Source: Rhytidiadelphus loreus (Eukaryota; Streptophyta; Bryopsida; Hypnales; Hylocomiaceae). Taken from it: DNA of 64,000 bases. A model generated the notes under the pieces. The model did not search any database, had not been told where the DNA came from, and was given only the letters and a program-made list of their open reading frames with translations. Below are positions 11,123 through 24,339 of the stretch, one piece after another (position 1 is the first letter of the stretch; each line of letters begins with the position of its first letter). Where the stretch lies: the NCBI GenBank assembly GCA_947034895.1, contig OX344764.1, positions 45,799,348 through 45,863,347 on the forward strand, written 5' to 3'. Position numbers and translations under genes: made by a program.

Positions 11123-12843
11123 CTGTCACGATTTTTAGGTAAGAGAGATTTCGAAGTATAAGATCGAAGGACCTGTACCACAGACGAACTGGTGAACCAT
11201 TGAAAGTCTAGTGACCAAAGAAACCAGAAATGCTACGTACGTTAGCATGAAAAGCTCTAGAATTCCGACAGACAGACGTTTCCACGGACCAGGCACCAAA
11301 TTTAAGACCCACTTCAAACCCTAATTTAAACAAAATTTAAATCTTCAAGCCCTAATTAAGACCCACTAAAACACTGGCATTTTAATTTCTCGATGCAAAC
11401 CAGTGAACGGGGAGTTTATGGGGTGACTCAAGCTTTTTGCCCTTCTTTTCACGTGTCATTTGGAGGTTTTCCACGGTCATTAAGTTGTTGCCTAAACGTA
11501 GCCATTTAATTTGATAAAAAACCTAATCATTTTTTTGGCATTTGGTTCATTTTTCTTAAGTTTGTTAATTTGTTAACTTTAATAAAAAATTATGGATGTT
11601 AGCTTCATTTCCCAACTTTTTATTCTTAAAAGTCTTTTGAATAAAGTTATTCTACTATGCGTAAATGAGGTCTAAAATTCTACTTTGAACATAATTCTTG
11701 CTTTTGACTTAACTATGAGCATTTGAGCTTCTACTAATCCTAATTTTAGATATCCCACATGGATTGTTTTACCTACCACCACCCTACTTGAATAAAGAAC
11801 TTGTCCTCTCATTCCTAATGCTTACAATAAATGGCTCTTCAAGCAATGTGAAATAATTACCCAATATTTTGAATATTTTGAATTTAATGCCAAATTTGAA
11901 TACAAGAACCGGTTCTGTAATTGGTTACACCCTTGGGCTACTAAGCTAGGAACTAGTTGGAGGTTGTGTAGGATAGTTAGAATCAACTTGTTCTTGACGG
12001 AGAAACGATGAAAAGTTATTGTTTCTTTTTCATAAGTGGTTCATTTCCTTTTCTCCTAGTTTTCCGTTTGATAATACAAACTAAAACACTAAAATTAAGA
12101 CGGTAATTTACTGATTTCAATTTACTGATTTCCCTGGGGAGATCCAGCGGCTAGTGTAAAATCAGCCTCCTTCATTGCCACAAATCCACCCAAAATGCAA
12201 AGCCATGAAATGCAATTGCACGACATCCCTCAGCAATAGGGGCAACGGGCCTTGTCCAATACCAGAAGTAGAAATCACAACAAAGACATGCTAAATTAAC
12301 AGAGATCCTCCACAGACCATGGCGCTCCTCAAATTAACCTGTTACAGCTGACACACCACACCTTAACATACACAGTTTCAAATGATCATTGTTTTGCGAA
12401 AATAGTAGTAAGATTTCAACTGCCTGGGACTGAATTCTATATCACTGGAATCACTGGAAAACATTTCATGATTCGGTGAGAATTTTAAATAAAATTAAAC
12501 TTAAGAAATTCCGCATATGACTAACTCAAAACAGCTGCTGAAAACAAAACAAAACATGTCTGAACCTCAAATTTCGGCTTACTGGTTCTTGATCCATCCA
12601 TATTCCATACGGGCTAAAAGCCGAACGGAATCAGAGACTGAGACACTTCACCGTGACACTTAACGCCCACTTAATTCGTTCCAAAATTGCACTCCCTAAA
12701 ACCAACAAATTAAGCTACGATACCCTCACTGCAAGAACGACCCCAAAAGTAGCTCATGATCACTCTGAAAGCATCCGGGATCCCAGCTCTCCAGTGCATG
12801 CATTCTAGCAGAATTCATTTGAGAAAAGAAGCGACACTTACGA
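11123..12843 (-). other. Predicted 5'-UTR intron of the MYND gene
   Basis: AT-rich sequence without coding signal, bounded by a GTAAGT donor and a CAG acceptor on the minus strand. Confidence 0.35.
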
Positions 12844-13051
12844 GCAATCCGGCCTACTGATCGAACCTTGCGTCCTCCACCCACTGTAGCTTACGATTCT
12901 GGGCCAAACACGACGAGACGAAGCTCAGTGAAACTAAGCAGCACAACTGGGAGCGCACGATTCGCAGTTCGAAGATCGGCAAATTCTGTGCGCTAGCTTG
13001 TGCTTTCGTCGGAGCCGGAAAATGGAAGCCGAGAATGTCAGTTGCGAGCAC
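12844..13051 (-). other. Probable non-coding first exon (5' UTR) of the MYND gene
   Basis: On the minus strand a strong donor (CTC|GTAAGTGTC, GT at about 12843) lies opposite an acceptor (TCGTGACAG, exon from 11122) placed 11 bases before the MYND start codon. This predicts a 5'-UTR intron of about 1.7 kb covering 11123-12843. Nothing else recognisable fills that interval. The exact transcription start is not visible. Confidence 0.4.
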
Positions 13052-13100
13052 AACAAAAGATTGTCGGTAGAGCTTCTGCTTGACTGCTTCTTGAAATCAC

Positions 13101-13124
13101 AAAGAAAGAAAGAAAGAAAGAAAG
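13101..13124. repeat. (AAAG)n microsatellite
   Basis: About six uninterrupted AAAG units, just upstream of the putative first exon of the MYND gene. Confidence 0.9.
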
Positions 13125-13344
13125 TGACATCATCACCGGCCGGCAGGGTTTTTCTTTTCTTTTACTGTAGCTCTGGTGTCCCTGGCAGCATGTCATTGAA
13201 TTAAATTTGGAGGGATGTCAGCGAAGTAGCTGGCAAAAAAATTCTAGTGTTTTTCCCAAGGATAAACCATAGGGTAATAAGGGTGTCAATCCTCCCAAAT
13301 CACTTGGACCTTCTCCAAGGTAAAGTAGAAAAGTCTAAAGCTAT

Positions 13345-13434
13345 AAATTTAACCTTGGAAGGACCCAGCCCCCCATGACCAAGGTAGTCACCAAAATACT
13401 CCGATTATTGGAACAATAGATACATTCTTTGTTT
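13345..13434. repeat. Right arm of the inverted repeat bracketing 7.9-13.4 kb
   Basis: Contains CATGACCAAGGTAGTCA and a gattattgg block. Its reverse complement matches 7905-7997. Confidence 0.55.
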
Positions 13435-14749
13435 CTACAATTAATGGTGAAGTCATTCATCAGACCTCTTAGATTTACATCATTCTTACAAGGTTAAATT
13501 GATGTGCATAGATAGAGCCAAAATTACAAGTAGAAAAATTTCAAATTTATAAATATTCAAATTGAAGTATTCAAATGTCAAATGTTCTTGTAGACAAATG
13601 AAAATCATTATAAACTTAAAAAATAAAAATAAAAATTAGTGGAAGAATTTTTGTATTTTATTGTAAAATTTCAAAGTCAAGACTTGAAAAAACCTTGAAG
13701 TGTTCCATAGTTGCACTCATTGAGTGCCCTTAAAAAGACTATATCATTTATTGATGGTTTCATTACTTTACAACCATGTATAGAGTTGTAGACATTTCAA
13801 AAGCATGGTGTAAGGTCATATTGATAAACTTAATTAGAGTCCTACCTCAAGTCCTACTCATAAAACTCAAGGCAAATAGATTATGTTGAGTTTTCTTAAC
13901 TACACCTATTTTACCATTTTCTAAAACCACCCCCTACAAATTCTTCTAAAAAATATATTGCCTCTATTAATGAGAGCCTAGGGACACTTTTGAATCCACC
14001 TATTATCAATACTTCAAAGATTATAGTTTAATCTTAGGGAATTCAAAAATTACATACACAAAAAATCTAAAATATTCTTTTGACTTCTTATAAGATTCAA
14101 CAACAAATTAGAAAACTTGAAAATAAAAACAATGGTTAACTGCTTATTAGAGCATAATGAGGTAAAGTTACCTTAAAATAAACTTTCTCAAATTTAGAAT
14201 GCATGAATTCAATATTTGTGCACAAATACATGCCCATTTAGTTGTATTAAATAGAGTTATTCAAAAAGTCATCTAATTTCACTCTTTATTTAGATCTTCT
14301 TTAATTCTTATATTGTAGCTTCTTAAGAGCTTGGTCAAAAAATAAATAGTTAAAAAAGTGCTTTGAATTTTGGAACAATTATAGTTCATCTAGTTTGTCC
14401 AAATTATATATATATAAATTGCCTAATTTATAGAATTCAACTCACTTTATGCAATCTTACATCTCTTTATTGTCAATGAACAAACATATATTGCAAAGTT
14501 TTTAACCTTGTTATTTTGACTATTCTAAAAGTACAATCTCTCACAAACAAAACATATCTTTCATATGCAACCAATCCTACTACTTAACAAAAATCTGACA
14601 TTCAAGGTAGAGAGTACATAGTTTGGAGGTTAAGACAAGGGTTTAATAGGTAAATGTGACCACCTCAAATGAAAGTAGTAGCAACCATCCAAAAATTGTT
14701 CACTTGACTTATTTGAAGAAGGTAACAAAAAGCTACATGTGGTCATAGT
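13435..14749. other. AT-rich spacer
   Basis: No gene recognised. Just before it, 13231-13300 (CTAGTGTTTTTCCCAAGG followed by a tcaatcctccc block) resembles 48585-48640, a short dispersed sequence. Confidence 0.4.
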
Positions 14750-14923
14750 CACTAGATGTTTTTTTCCTACTTTGAAGGGCTGTGAGTTCCTAATCTAGGA
14801 ACCAACCAAAACTAGCCAAAACTGTAGTTCACTAGCTGTGTTGATGTGGCACAGCAACTGCCATTTCATTTTTTTTCAAAAAAACTTAAAATTAAACTTA
14901 AAATTTGTTTTTCATTTAAAAAA

Positions 14924-14964
<41 letters not shown>

Positions 14965-15234
14965 TTTAATTTTAATTTTTAATTTTTAATTTTTTTTAAT
15001 TTTTAATTTTTTTTAATTTTTAATTTTTAATTTTTTAATTTTTTTAATTTTTTAATTTTTTTTTAATTTTTTTTAATTTTTTTTAATTTAATTTTAATTT
15101 TTTTTAATTTTTTTTAATTTAATTTTAATTTTAATTTTTTTTATTTTAACTTTGGTGTTCGATGAGGTCTAGGGGAATGGAGCTAGGAACAAGTCTGAAA
15201 TGGCCCTTTAGCCCCCCGTGGATCTCATCTAATG
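14750..15234. repeat. TIR repeat family 2, copy B, with long T/A low-complexity core
   Basis: Ends are CACTAGATG (14750-14758) and the inverted CATCTAATG (15226-15234). The left end carries GAAGGGCTGTGAGTTCC and the right end GGGGAATGGAGCTAGGAAC then GGCCCTTTAGCCCCCC, matching copy A on the other strand. Between them are a (TA)n tract (about 14928-14957) and roughly 190 bases of TTTTTAATTTTTAA-type sequence. The expanded core explains the greater length of this copy. Confidence 0.6.
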
Positions 15235-16497
15235 CATTTGGTCAAAATTGCAATGGAAAGAAAGGACAATGACAGTGTTGAAAGTATGCCTTTGAAAATA
15301 CTTACTATAGCTTTTGAGAGTGATAAACAATTTTAAACTTTTGTATGATAGATATTTATGAGAAATGCAATCAATGTGCAAAATTTTGCAAGCTTTGAAC
15401 AAACAAGGTTTGAAATACCCAAGGAGGAAGATAACTACTATACTTGGTTGGTTTAGTAAAAAATAAATCTAAATGTCAAATTTTTAATGTAAATTATTTA
15501 TATTTTGAATATATATCAAATCTTGTTTTACGGGAATAATAAATATTTGGCTAAAGTATATTGATCTTACCCTTCAATTTTGGTATTTCATTTTGAGAGT
15601 AAAGTAATAATTAAAGCATGGTATGTTCCATCCATTGAAGCATTGCATGAAAAATTAAAATTGATTGAATTATCTATTAAACACACATTTAATAACATTA
15701 ATAACATCATGATAAAATATTTAACGTATATACTCCACAAGTGGAAACTTGAATATAACCAACCCCTACCAATATATACAAATCCCCTTTAAATCTCATA
15801 TTCATCATAAAATGTTAACCTTCTCACTAATATTTATTCCTTTTGAATACTACAAAACATATACCTACAATACTTAATCCCCATTTCTAAATTAATACAA
15901 TACTTAATCCCCATTAAAAATGAAATTTTCATGAGGTCTACTTGTTAGGCAGTATAGAGTCTCCCTTCTAAGTTCTATCAAAGGAATGTAAGCTTACTCT
16001 TGGTGTAACTCTTGCTATTCAAATGAATTTCAAGTAGGACCTAAAATAAACACATTGCAACATCACACCATCTCTATGTTTGGAAAGAACTGGCAGCTAG
16101 TTCAAAATTAGTCGAAAAATAATGGGTTGCAATTTGAAAACATCAGCAAAAAAACCAGTGAAAAAATCTATAAAATTTCTATTTTGAGTAAAAAATTAGA
16201 GAAAATAACTTGATTCCATACTTGAAAAACCGGTTCAATTTGGGAATTGAAGAAAAATAGTTGGTGAACTCAGGCTGGAGTTCTGCTTCTTTTCCCTCCG
16301 ACTTGAGAGAGGTCAGAAATTCTACAGAAGCCCACATTCTGTCTCTGTCTAACATCAGTTCAAATCCACCCCATAAGAAAAATCCAATGCTTTGTCACTT
16401 GCAATCAAGGTTCTTTCCTTGTGTGCAACACTTGTTTTTCCAGTGAAATCGGCATCCAGAGCCTTACATTTCTGGTTGTTCTGGGGTTGGAATTTCT
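15235..16497. other. AT-rich spacer and promoter region of the next gene
   Basis: No gene seen. The last 250 bases before 16498 are less AT-rich and probably hold the promoter and 5' UTR of the Rossmann-fold gene. Confidence 0.4.
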
Positions 16498-19400
16498 ATG
16501 GCAGCTATGGCGGTCTCTTCCATTACAGCTTCCTCTAGTTCTCTCTTGCACTCAAACTCAAGCTCAATTTCTCGTACTGAGGTTGCTGCTCCTCTGTCGT
16601 CACTGCGATTCCGTCAAGAGCTACTCGTGGGAACCCGATTGAAACGCTCTTACAGTGTAAGGTGAGAGTCTTGGATCCCAATGATCAATTGTTCTTTTTC
16701 CTCTGTTTTGTAATCTTGAAAACAATGCTGAGATTAGGATTTGTGGTTCAGTAGTTGGCTTCTTGTACTCTGTTCTTGATGTTTTGATGTAATTCTCGGC
16801 GGCATACCCTAATTGTGCACTTGTGGTATTCTCTGGGACGGTATTTGTGCTGGGATGTTTCTTATGGTAGTGCGTAATTGCTGGTGGTATCTGTAGGCGG
16901 CAGGTGAATGCAACGTATTCGAGTAGTTCAGACTATAACCCTAATCCCATTGATATCCCTGTCGAAGTCAAGGCCCAGAAGGTTAGTGTGTGTGGAATTT
17001 CACGGTTCAATACGTGAATGATTTTCTTGTCATGGACTTGGACATGGTTATCAAGAATAATTTCCAAGGTAGCCTTTGGCGAGCTGCCAGTATGTACTCA
17101 CCTTACAAATAATTAGCATAACTGTGGATTCGATTACCATTACTAGACATGGTGCCACTGACGATGGCATTTTAAACTTATAACCGATATCTGAACCTTA
17201 CAAGATTTATATCTGGTACTATTTTCGTCCATAGGTTTCTGAAGATCATGTTCCATAATTTGTCCTACTTTCAAATTTCAGTTGTATTCTAGAAGATTAT
17301 AATAGTCAAAGTTTTAGACTTCGAAATGGGCTTTTGAGGGCAAGTTTGTGCATTTGAATCCCAGAGGTTGTATATCTTGTAAATCAGATTCTTTGTGGGG
17401 TGTAAGTACAATTAAGAAAGGTATCTGTATGAATTCTAATTCACCTTCTCTAATTCAATTCTAATTGTGACTCTTGTCACATTAGCTTCAAAACTCTTCA
17501 TAAGCATTATGAATTCTTTGAATGAGTGAAATCGTTATTAACGCATCAGGGGCATGTGATGTTTGCTTCCAGATCCTGGTACTGGGTGGTAATGGATTCG
17601 TTGGCACAGCGGTTTGCAAAGCAGCTGTTCTGCAGGGCATCTCAGTTGTGAGTCTAAGCCGGTCAGGACGCCCCATGACCCGGGATCCATGGGCAGACCG
17701 AGTCACATGGGTTGCAGGCAAGCCACTCATTCTTCGATTGAAAAATTAAAAAAACATCCTAAGCAGATTTGTTGCAGCTCCTCATTGGGAAAGTCCACGA
17801 TTACCATCTGGCGATTCCTTGGTCCTGCTAATTGAGAATCTATTCAGAATATTGTGAATGTTAACTAGCAATATTCAATGCTGCTGCATCTTTTTTAAGG
17901 ATATTTCATAACATTCTACATCCATCAGGTGAGTTGATTTTTTGTTGATAAAATTCTACAGTCAGTTTTATAGTAAAGAATGAAGATATTATTTGAGTAT
18001 TTAGATCCCTATGGATGGATGTGGATGTACAATACTGTAATGCATAATTACAAGCCGAGAAATTTGGACGATGACGATGATTGTTGGCATGAAACCCATA
18101 TGCAAGGAATGGGCAGTGATTCTTTTGACTGATTGATATTGGGTTGCAACAGGGGATGTGTCTCTTACTGATTGGGACTCTCTCCTTGGTGGAGTGCAAG
18201 CTGTGGTTTCCACCCTTGGTAAGCTGATTGGACCCGACGATCAGATTGAGAAGATCAACGGTGAAGCGAACATTATAGCTGTAAATGCTGCTAAAAAGGC
18301 TGGTGAGTATACCGTGTGCATTGGGTAATGGTGGGTATCATCCTCATTTAATTGTTCTGCAAATGTGAACTTCGTTAACAAAAATGTATTCCGAATATGA
18401 ACGGGAGCCATTCATGCCCTATGCATTGGTGAATGAAAGTTGTCCAAGTGAAACAGTTGGATTTTTGAACAGTTAGTATAGCAACCTCTTTTTGTTGATT
18501 TTATCTTGGGACCAGTTGTTGAAGAGAGAATTATAGGAGCCCCTTAAATTTCGAACCCTTTCCACCTCCTGTGTTCACCAATTGCTATGGTTTTTTCATT
18601 GATTGCTTTGTAGGAATTAACACTTCGTTCATACAAATTTATTGAGGTCCGACACCCCTCTTCATCGACCTCCTTCTGAGTGAGTGGTGATTTTTTTCCA
18701 GGTGTTCAGAAGTTTATCTACATCTCAGTGCATGACTACAATTTACCAGACTTCGCTCTGAAAAATGGCTATTTTATAGGGAAGCGCAAAACAGAATCTG
18801 AGATTCTAGCCGTATTTCCAACCTCTGGTGTGTTGCAGCTGACTCGTCCTATCTTTTGTAGTCCACAAGTGCGATAATCTGTGAACTGAACTCATGTTTC
18901 ATTGCTTCTTTCGCACTCTTGTATTAGCTTTGTCAATTCAGTCCTCAATTCGTCAAAGAATTTAAGGTGGACGCTGGAAACTATGTGCATCACTTCAAGC
19001 ATTTTATCTTATGTACGAGTGTGATTTTTGGGAGATCACTATAGAGCCATGGAGAGATCTTTGGGCAATAATGCCAAATTCTTTGAGATCAAATTTTTAT
19101 TATTATTCATGAGTTTCTTGTGAAATTTCAAAGTGGGAGGTTGTAGACCACATCAAGTAGACAGCCCTATTTAGCCAAGCCATGCCACCAATAAGTTCAA
19201 CCATGTGTAAGAAATAGATGAGTTGCTGTTAATATTCTAGAGGTCAGTTTGGGAAACGGAATGGGATTAGGTTTATAAATGTTGCGGTATACTTTAATGG
19301 ATGTAACTTAATGACCATTGTGATTTTGTTCTGATGGCAGGAACCATTCTTCGGCCGGGTTTCATCTATGGAACGAAAAACTTGAACGGGATAGACATTC

Positions 19401-19618
19401 CATTAAATCTTTTGGGAGAGCCTTTGGAAAAGCTTCTAACAGCCACAGCAACCTTCACACAACCATTGAAGAACTTACCTGCGTCTGACCTCTTGCTTGC
19501 TCTCCCAGTGAGCGTGGACGATGTGGCTGCCGCAGTACTTAGGGCTTTGGTAAATGACTCTTATTATGGAATTTTCACAATAGACCAGATCAAGGAGATG
19601 GCCAAGGACATGTCATGA
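16498..19618 (+). CDS. Plastid NAD(P)-binding Rossmann-fold protein, At1g32220-like (315 aa)
   Basis: Exons 16498-16661, 16897-16981, 17573-17717, 18153-18302, 18702-18827 and 19341-19618 join in phase to 315 codons plus TGA. The first 50 residues (MAAMAVSSITASSSSLLHSN...) are rich in Ser and lack acidic residues apart from one Glu, as in a chloroplast transit peptide. The mature part opens with an atypical-SDR nucleotide-binding loop, GGNGFVG at residues 88-94, followed by VVSLSRSGRP, where the adenine-ribose side is bound. VHDYNLPDFALKNGYFIGKR carries a Y-x3-K-like pair, and TILRPGFIYG is typical of the family. Arabidopsis relatives are found with plastoglobules or thylakoids; the substrate is unknown. 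Intron 3 (17718-18152) begins GC, not GT (CAG|GCAAGC), and the phases on either side fit only this junction. Confidence 0.9.
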
Positions 19619-21784
19619 TAGAACCGCTTTCTTTCAGTTTCCTATTTTTCCCCAATTTCAAAGTTGTGGGAGAGGATTGCACAGATGAATCAGGGTTTAG
19701 ACTTCAGTCTTCTTCACTTAGATGCCTTTCATGGCTTCGACCTTTCACTGGGACGTAAATAGTTCCCATCGCAGCAGCCAACCATTCTTTTCGGGGGGCT
19801 AAAGATCACCAGATTTCAACAAATAATTTGCTCTCGCCAATCGGAGGTAAAAATTGCATTCATGTAGCCAGATCTTACAGCAAATTAGTGAAAGTTTTGT
19901 TGGATTTTGCCAGAAGTTGTATTGTAGTTCAGAAAAAATAAAAATGTTGGTGCAAAATCCGCCAGAATTGGTTGCCTCGACTAGATTCTTAGAGTAACTC
20001 CTGGCGAAAACGAAGAATGAAAGAAGTGTCAGGCTGCAGCTAGGACTCGTTTTAAGCTTAGTTTTATTAGGTTGCCCATCTTTTTAGGTTTTGGGATCTA
20101 ACATATTAGGAATATTTAGGTACATGATGAAAAAATAGATTTCAAAAACTACAAATTGGGTACATAAGAGAAACTCAAAAATATCTTTTTCATCATATAG
20201 GAGGAGTCATTGTTATGGAAATTTATTATTCTCCATTCTCCAAGACTATAGTACTTGGATTTGTGTTAACCAATCATGATGCTCAATGGAGCTCTCAACT
20301 ATGACCACCCCACTCCAAAAATTTGGAGTGTGAACATAAGTGTGCCTTCATAGGGCAATGACAATCAATGGACATGTAATGGCCTAGCTATTTCACTTGG
20401 TAACAAAGCTTTGATGAGTTTGGTGAACAATATGACATGTCTTTCCGTGTAAATGACACATCTAATGTTTTAGCAAGTTGGAGGAGGGGAGAATCATGAG
20501 TCTCTCAACTATGACTCTCCCTATTATGTGGAGGAATATTGTGAAATTACATAAATTACTATGAGATATTGAGAAAATAGCATTGGGCAACTTAATGAGC
20601 GTGTTAAGTGGTGAAGATCTTGTGTGTAGAACTATTGTAGAAGTGAAATAAAAATAGAGCCTCACTTCTGTTTGTCTTCATTGTAGAAAGTACAAAGAAT
20701 TTTTTAAGAAAAAAAATTATAAACATTCTTTTCCCTCATCATCAATATCAAAATAATTGTGTTGTAGATAATATTAGATATTTTTATCACATGTTCCACA
20801 CAAGTTTTCTAAAACTAATGCCAAATGATCAAAATTTTCATATTGCTTCTTTATTATATTTGAAAATAGAAAAGGATGAAAAATCTTTACTTAATCCCTG
20901 AAGATCTATGTGTTAGAAATTGACAAAATTCTTGATTAGTACTAGGATGAATCACATATAAAAAAAATGGGAGGTTCTGAGGGCAATGTATATGTGAAAA
21001 CAAAGCCTTTAAGATTGTGAGACTTTTGATGATGATAAACATAGCTCACAAATGACAAGTTATTTCTATTTCATTTTGCCAAAATTTTGTTGTTGGTAAG
21101 TTCCTCTAGTCTTCTTGTCATAAAGAGTATAAGGCCTCGTGGGAGGGGACTATTTTCTAACGATATGGTTCGTCCATCACTACCAAATATTTTATTTCCA
21201 AAATTAAATGTTTAATCTATTTATACTAAAAATAGAAATATTCTTCAAGATTTTCTTTTCTATTAAACATGGTTTGTTTTGAAGATTGAAATCCCTAAAG
21301 AAAATGGCATCTATTCTATAAAATTATTTCGTATTGAATTAGCACAACCCCAATATTATGAATGTCACAAATTTTCCAAGTAAGGTAGTTTGCTTTGAAA
21401 GCAACCATTTAAGCCTACCTAACTCATCATTGACAACAATAGATATTTCAAGCTTTCTTTCAACACTTGGTGGATTTCAACTGCCATGAGATAATAATTA
21501 GTGGTTAATATCTAGGTGGGGCAAGATATTTTAATGAGGTAGGAAAGGATCCAATTTTGGAGGGTAGATATTGACATAGGGGTGGTGGAAGGCTTGGTTG
21601 TTGGGGTTAAATATTGACGAGAACAATGCTTTGCAATAATCATCAATCCAATGCATTGCCCTAAATTATTCAACTTGCGCAAAATTGATGATTGTGAAGA
21701 GCAAAACATTAGGTAATGGCCTTGCTTAGCAACAAAGAAAGAAGAAATTTTGGAAAAAAAAAAAAAAAATTGATAATGGAAATT
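19619..21784. other. 3' UTR followed by AT-rich spacer
   Basis: The first 300-400 bases are probably the 3' UTR of the Rossmann-fold gene (AATAAAAATG near 19935 could be a poly(A) signal). The rest shows no gene. Confidence 0.45.
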
Positions 21785-22215
21785 GTGAAAAGCAAGAAGG
21801 CTACTTTAGAGCTTCAAACACATACCCTCTATATTCGTTGCTCAAATTGAATATATGAATTCATATCATAAATATGTAGAGAAATCTCACCTCATGTGGG
21901 GAGGACCTTCACTTCCACCTAAAAATCTAAAGGTTGTAAAGGAAGTTATGAAATTCAAAGAATACAATACATAGTCAAATGAAACTCTCCAATCTTTGTA
22001 TGGATTGAAGCAAAACATTAAAAAATGGATTAGCTTAGAAAATGTAGAAGAAGAATTTAAAAAAGAAGCACAATTTTGACTATTAAGAACTATGAAGAGC
22101 AAAGAGGAGACTTTTGAGCTTTAATATGCAAATCCTTGACATCCATTGGCCGAATTGAAATATGAATCCCAACCATGACTAAATATGCTATGAAATCTCA
22201 TTGAATGTGGGAAGG
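21785..22215. repeat. Diverged tandem duplication, period about 300 bp
   Basis: The block 21785-21910 (caaattgaatatatgaa, gaaatctcacctcatgtg, gggaggac) recurs in diverged form at 22088-22215 (cgaattgaaatatgaat, gaaatctcattgaatgtg, ggaaggac) in the same order and orientation. Confidence 0.5.
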
Positions 22216-23569
22216 ACTCTAGTTCTAAGCCAAAGATGCAATATTCATTAGTATTTTTAGTTTTAAATTAACTTTCTAGCTAGTGTCAAGTTGAATTTGG
22301 AAGAAATTGGATGGTGAAAAATTGATATTGCAAGAAATTAACCAATAGATTTTGTGGTTGAGAGGATGCAACCACTAGCCATTGAAGAAAAAATGGTGCA
22401 TTTTTATGGAAGGAGGAAATCAATTGGAGGAGCTCTAAAATTTCTAAAACAATTGTCCAAGTTAGATTTACACTTAATCCATGGCCGATGCCATTCTTTA
22501 TGGTTGTAATTTACCTTGAATCCTTCATAGTCAAAGTAGATAATGTTCTCTCAATTTTGGAGATGATTTTTTTTTTTCCATTTTTTGAAGAAAGCCTAAT
22601 GGATGTACTTCAAGGATGCAATGATGTTTGAAATCTTATAACAATAGATTTTGTTTATTTAATTGATCTTGGGATCTACATTGTCAATTTGTTGGATCTA
22701 AGAATAAATAGAACCACTATTTTTTTTATAGTCTTTTATTCTTTTATTTATACTAGGTACCATCACATTTTTGTCTTTAGATAGCTTCTAAATTCTGATG
22801 GTCACATTCAACAAAAGACTAGTCATAAGTATTTCTATGCACATAAAAAACTTTGATATAATTTTGTAATATAATTTTGAATGAATCTTCTAAAATTATC
22901 ATTTTGTTCTATCATCTATATTAATATATGTATATAAATTTGTTGATTGAATTTTTAAAATCCTATTTGACAATTAAATAAAATGCTACTATCTTAATTA
23001 TAACTATACGTTAGAATACACATAAAAAATTAACTTATCCTAGCTTTAATATCCTTTTGAGACCATATTTATATAATAATGTCTCATTAACTCCCTACAC
23101 TATATAGATGTACTCAAATAATATCTTTTATTTTCATATCTCAATTCATATACGTTATCTATGCAATGTGGTATGAAGATCTAATCAAATATAAAATATA
23201 ATAGTATCAATTGAAAATATGATAATTATATCATTGAAAAAATCAATTGATAAATCTATAAATAATAATAATAACTTATCTATTCAACAATGAGATGGAG
23301 AACTAAAGAAACCATTCAAATTATATGAATTAATGCAAGATTATTAATATGATATGATAAGCATTCAAAAAATTATAATATATTATAATTATTTATAATA
23401 TTGATTGTTCTTGAGTTCAGACAAGATTTAATTTAAATTACATTTGAAGTTTATATATATCCTAATAATGGTCAAACAAGTGTTCTCTTAATGCATATGA
23501 TACACTTATCATAAGTCCACAACTCATCCTTATATGACTTATCAACCCTAATCTCTTAGGTTGCGGGTA
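22216..23569. other. Very AT-rich spacer
   Basis: No coding signal; long ATA-rich runs. Confidence 0.4.
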
Positions 23570-23945
23570 GTTATGGAATCTCTTCTCTAAAATAAACTTT
23601 GAAGTCCTTTACTTAACTCATTTTCAATAATTTTGAACTAAAAATAAAATCATTGGATGTAGATTTTTTATTACAAAATTACAAACATTGGGATTGGGAT
23701 TTTTCAATTCCATAGCTAATTTCTTAATAATTTAGTATTTTGAATCATACTCTACTTTTTTCTACTTACTATTTTTTTCAAGCATGAACATGAAATGTTT
23801 TTTGTTGAAATTTTTTATATGTATTTACAACTTATTTCTTAAACATATTATGGAGAGTAACAAGTTATAGGATCTACAGTTCTACACATTTTTGTGTAAA
23901 AAGTTTGAAAGATGAAACCTAACCATTTTGGAAGAGTTGAAAATA
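23570..23945 (+). repeat. Dispersed repeat family F, copy 1
   Basis: Begins GTTATGGAATCTCTTCTC, includes CTTTGAAGTCCTTTACTTAAC, CATTGGGATTGGGATTTTTC and CTACTTACTATTTTTTTC. The same order occurs at 56338-56560 (same strand) and, reversed, at 62905-63855. No coding capacity seen. Confidence 0.6.
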
Positions 23946-24083
23946 CACATGTCTCATTTTCATTCAATTTCATAACTTTTGAACCTCGAGGCCATTCAAC
24001 ATCAATATTTAATTTTTTCCCATGGGTACAAATTAAAAAAAAATTGAAATACCATTGGATTTCAAGTAGTTTATAGTGGTCCC

Positions 24084-24339
24084 TTTTGAGATTACAAAGT
24101 ATTCAATGGAAGAAAGGCTTTACTTAGATGGTAGGAAGATACCAAATACCATGAGTGGGTTGAACATAAGCTAGAAGCCTTTCACTAGTTATCCACAAAC
24201 CTTGTGGGATAACTAACCACTATGGGCTGCCTTTGACTACAAGCAATACCCAAGAGACTCTAAGTCTAACTAAGAGTCTAATGCTACTCCTAGGGCTGAA
24301 TGTACATAGTCTACAACAATATGTACATGTTCTTCAACA
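24084..24339 (-). repeat. 3' LTR of the copia element
   Basis: 256 bp, reading TGTTGAAGAACATG... to ...TAATCTCAAAA on the minus strand. It is nearly identical to 29403-29656. The adjoining internal AAAGTGGGAG (24340-24349, minus) is the probable polypurine tract. Confidence 0.92.

Noticed and set aside
10225..11161. Plus-strand open frames over the MYND gene
   Set aside because: Shadows of the MYND gene; no family motifs and the minus-strand frame has an intact zinc finger.
14928..15150. TA and TTTTTAA tracts considered as a satellite array or origin
   Set aside because: No stable unit length; best explained as simple-sequence expansion inside TIR repeat copy B.
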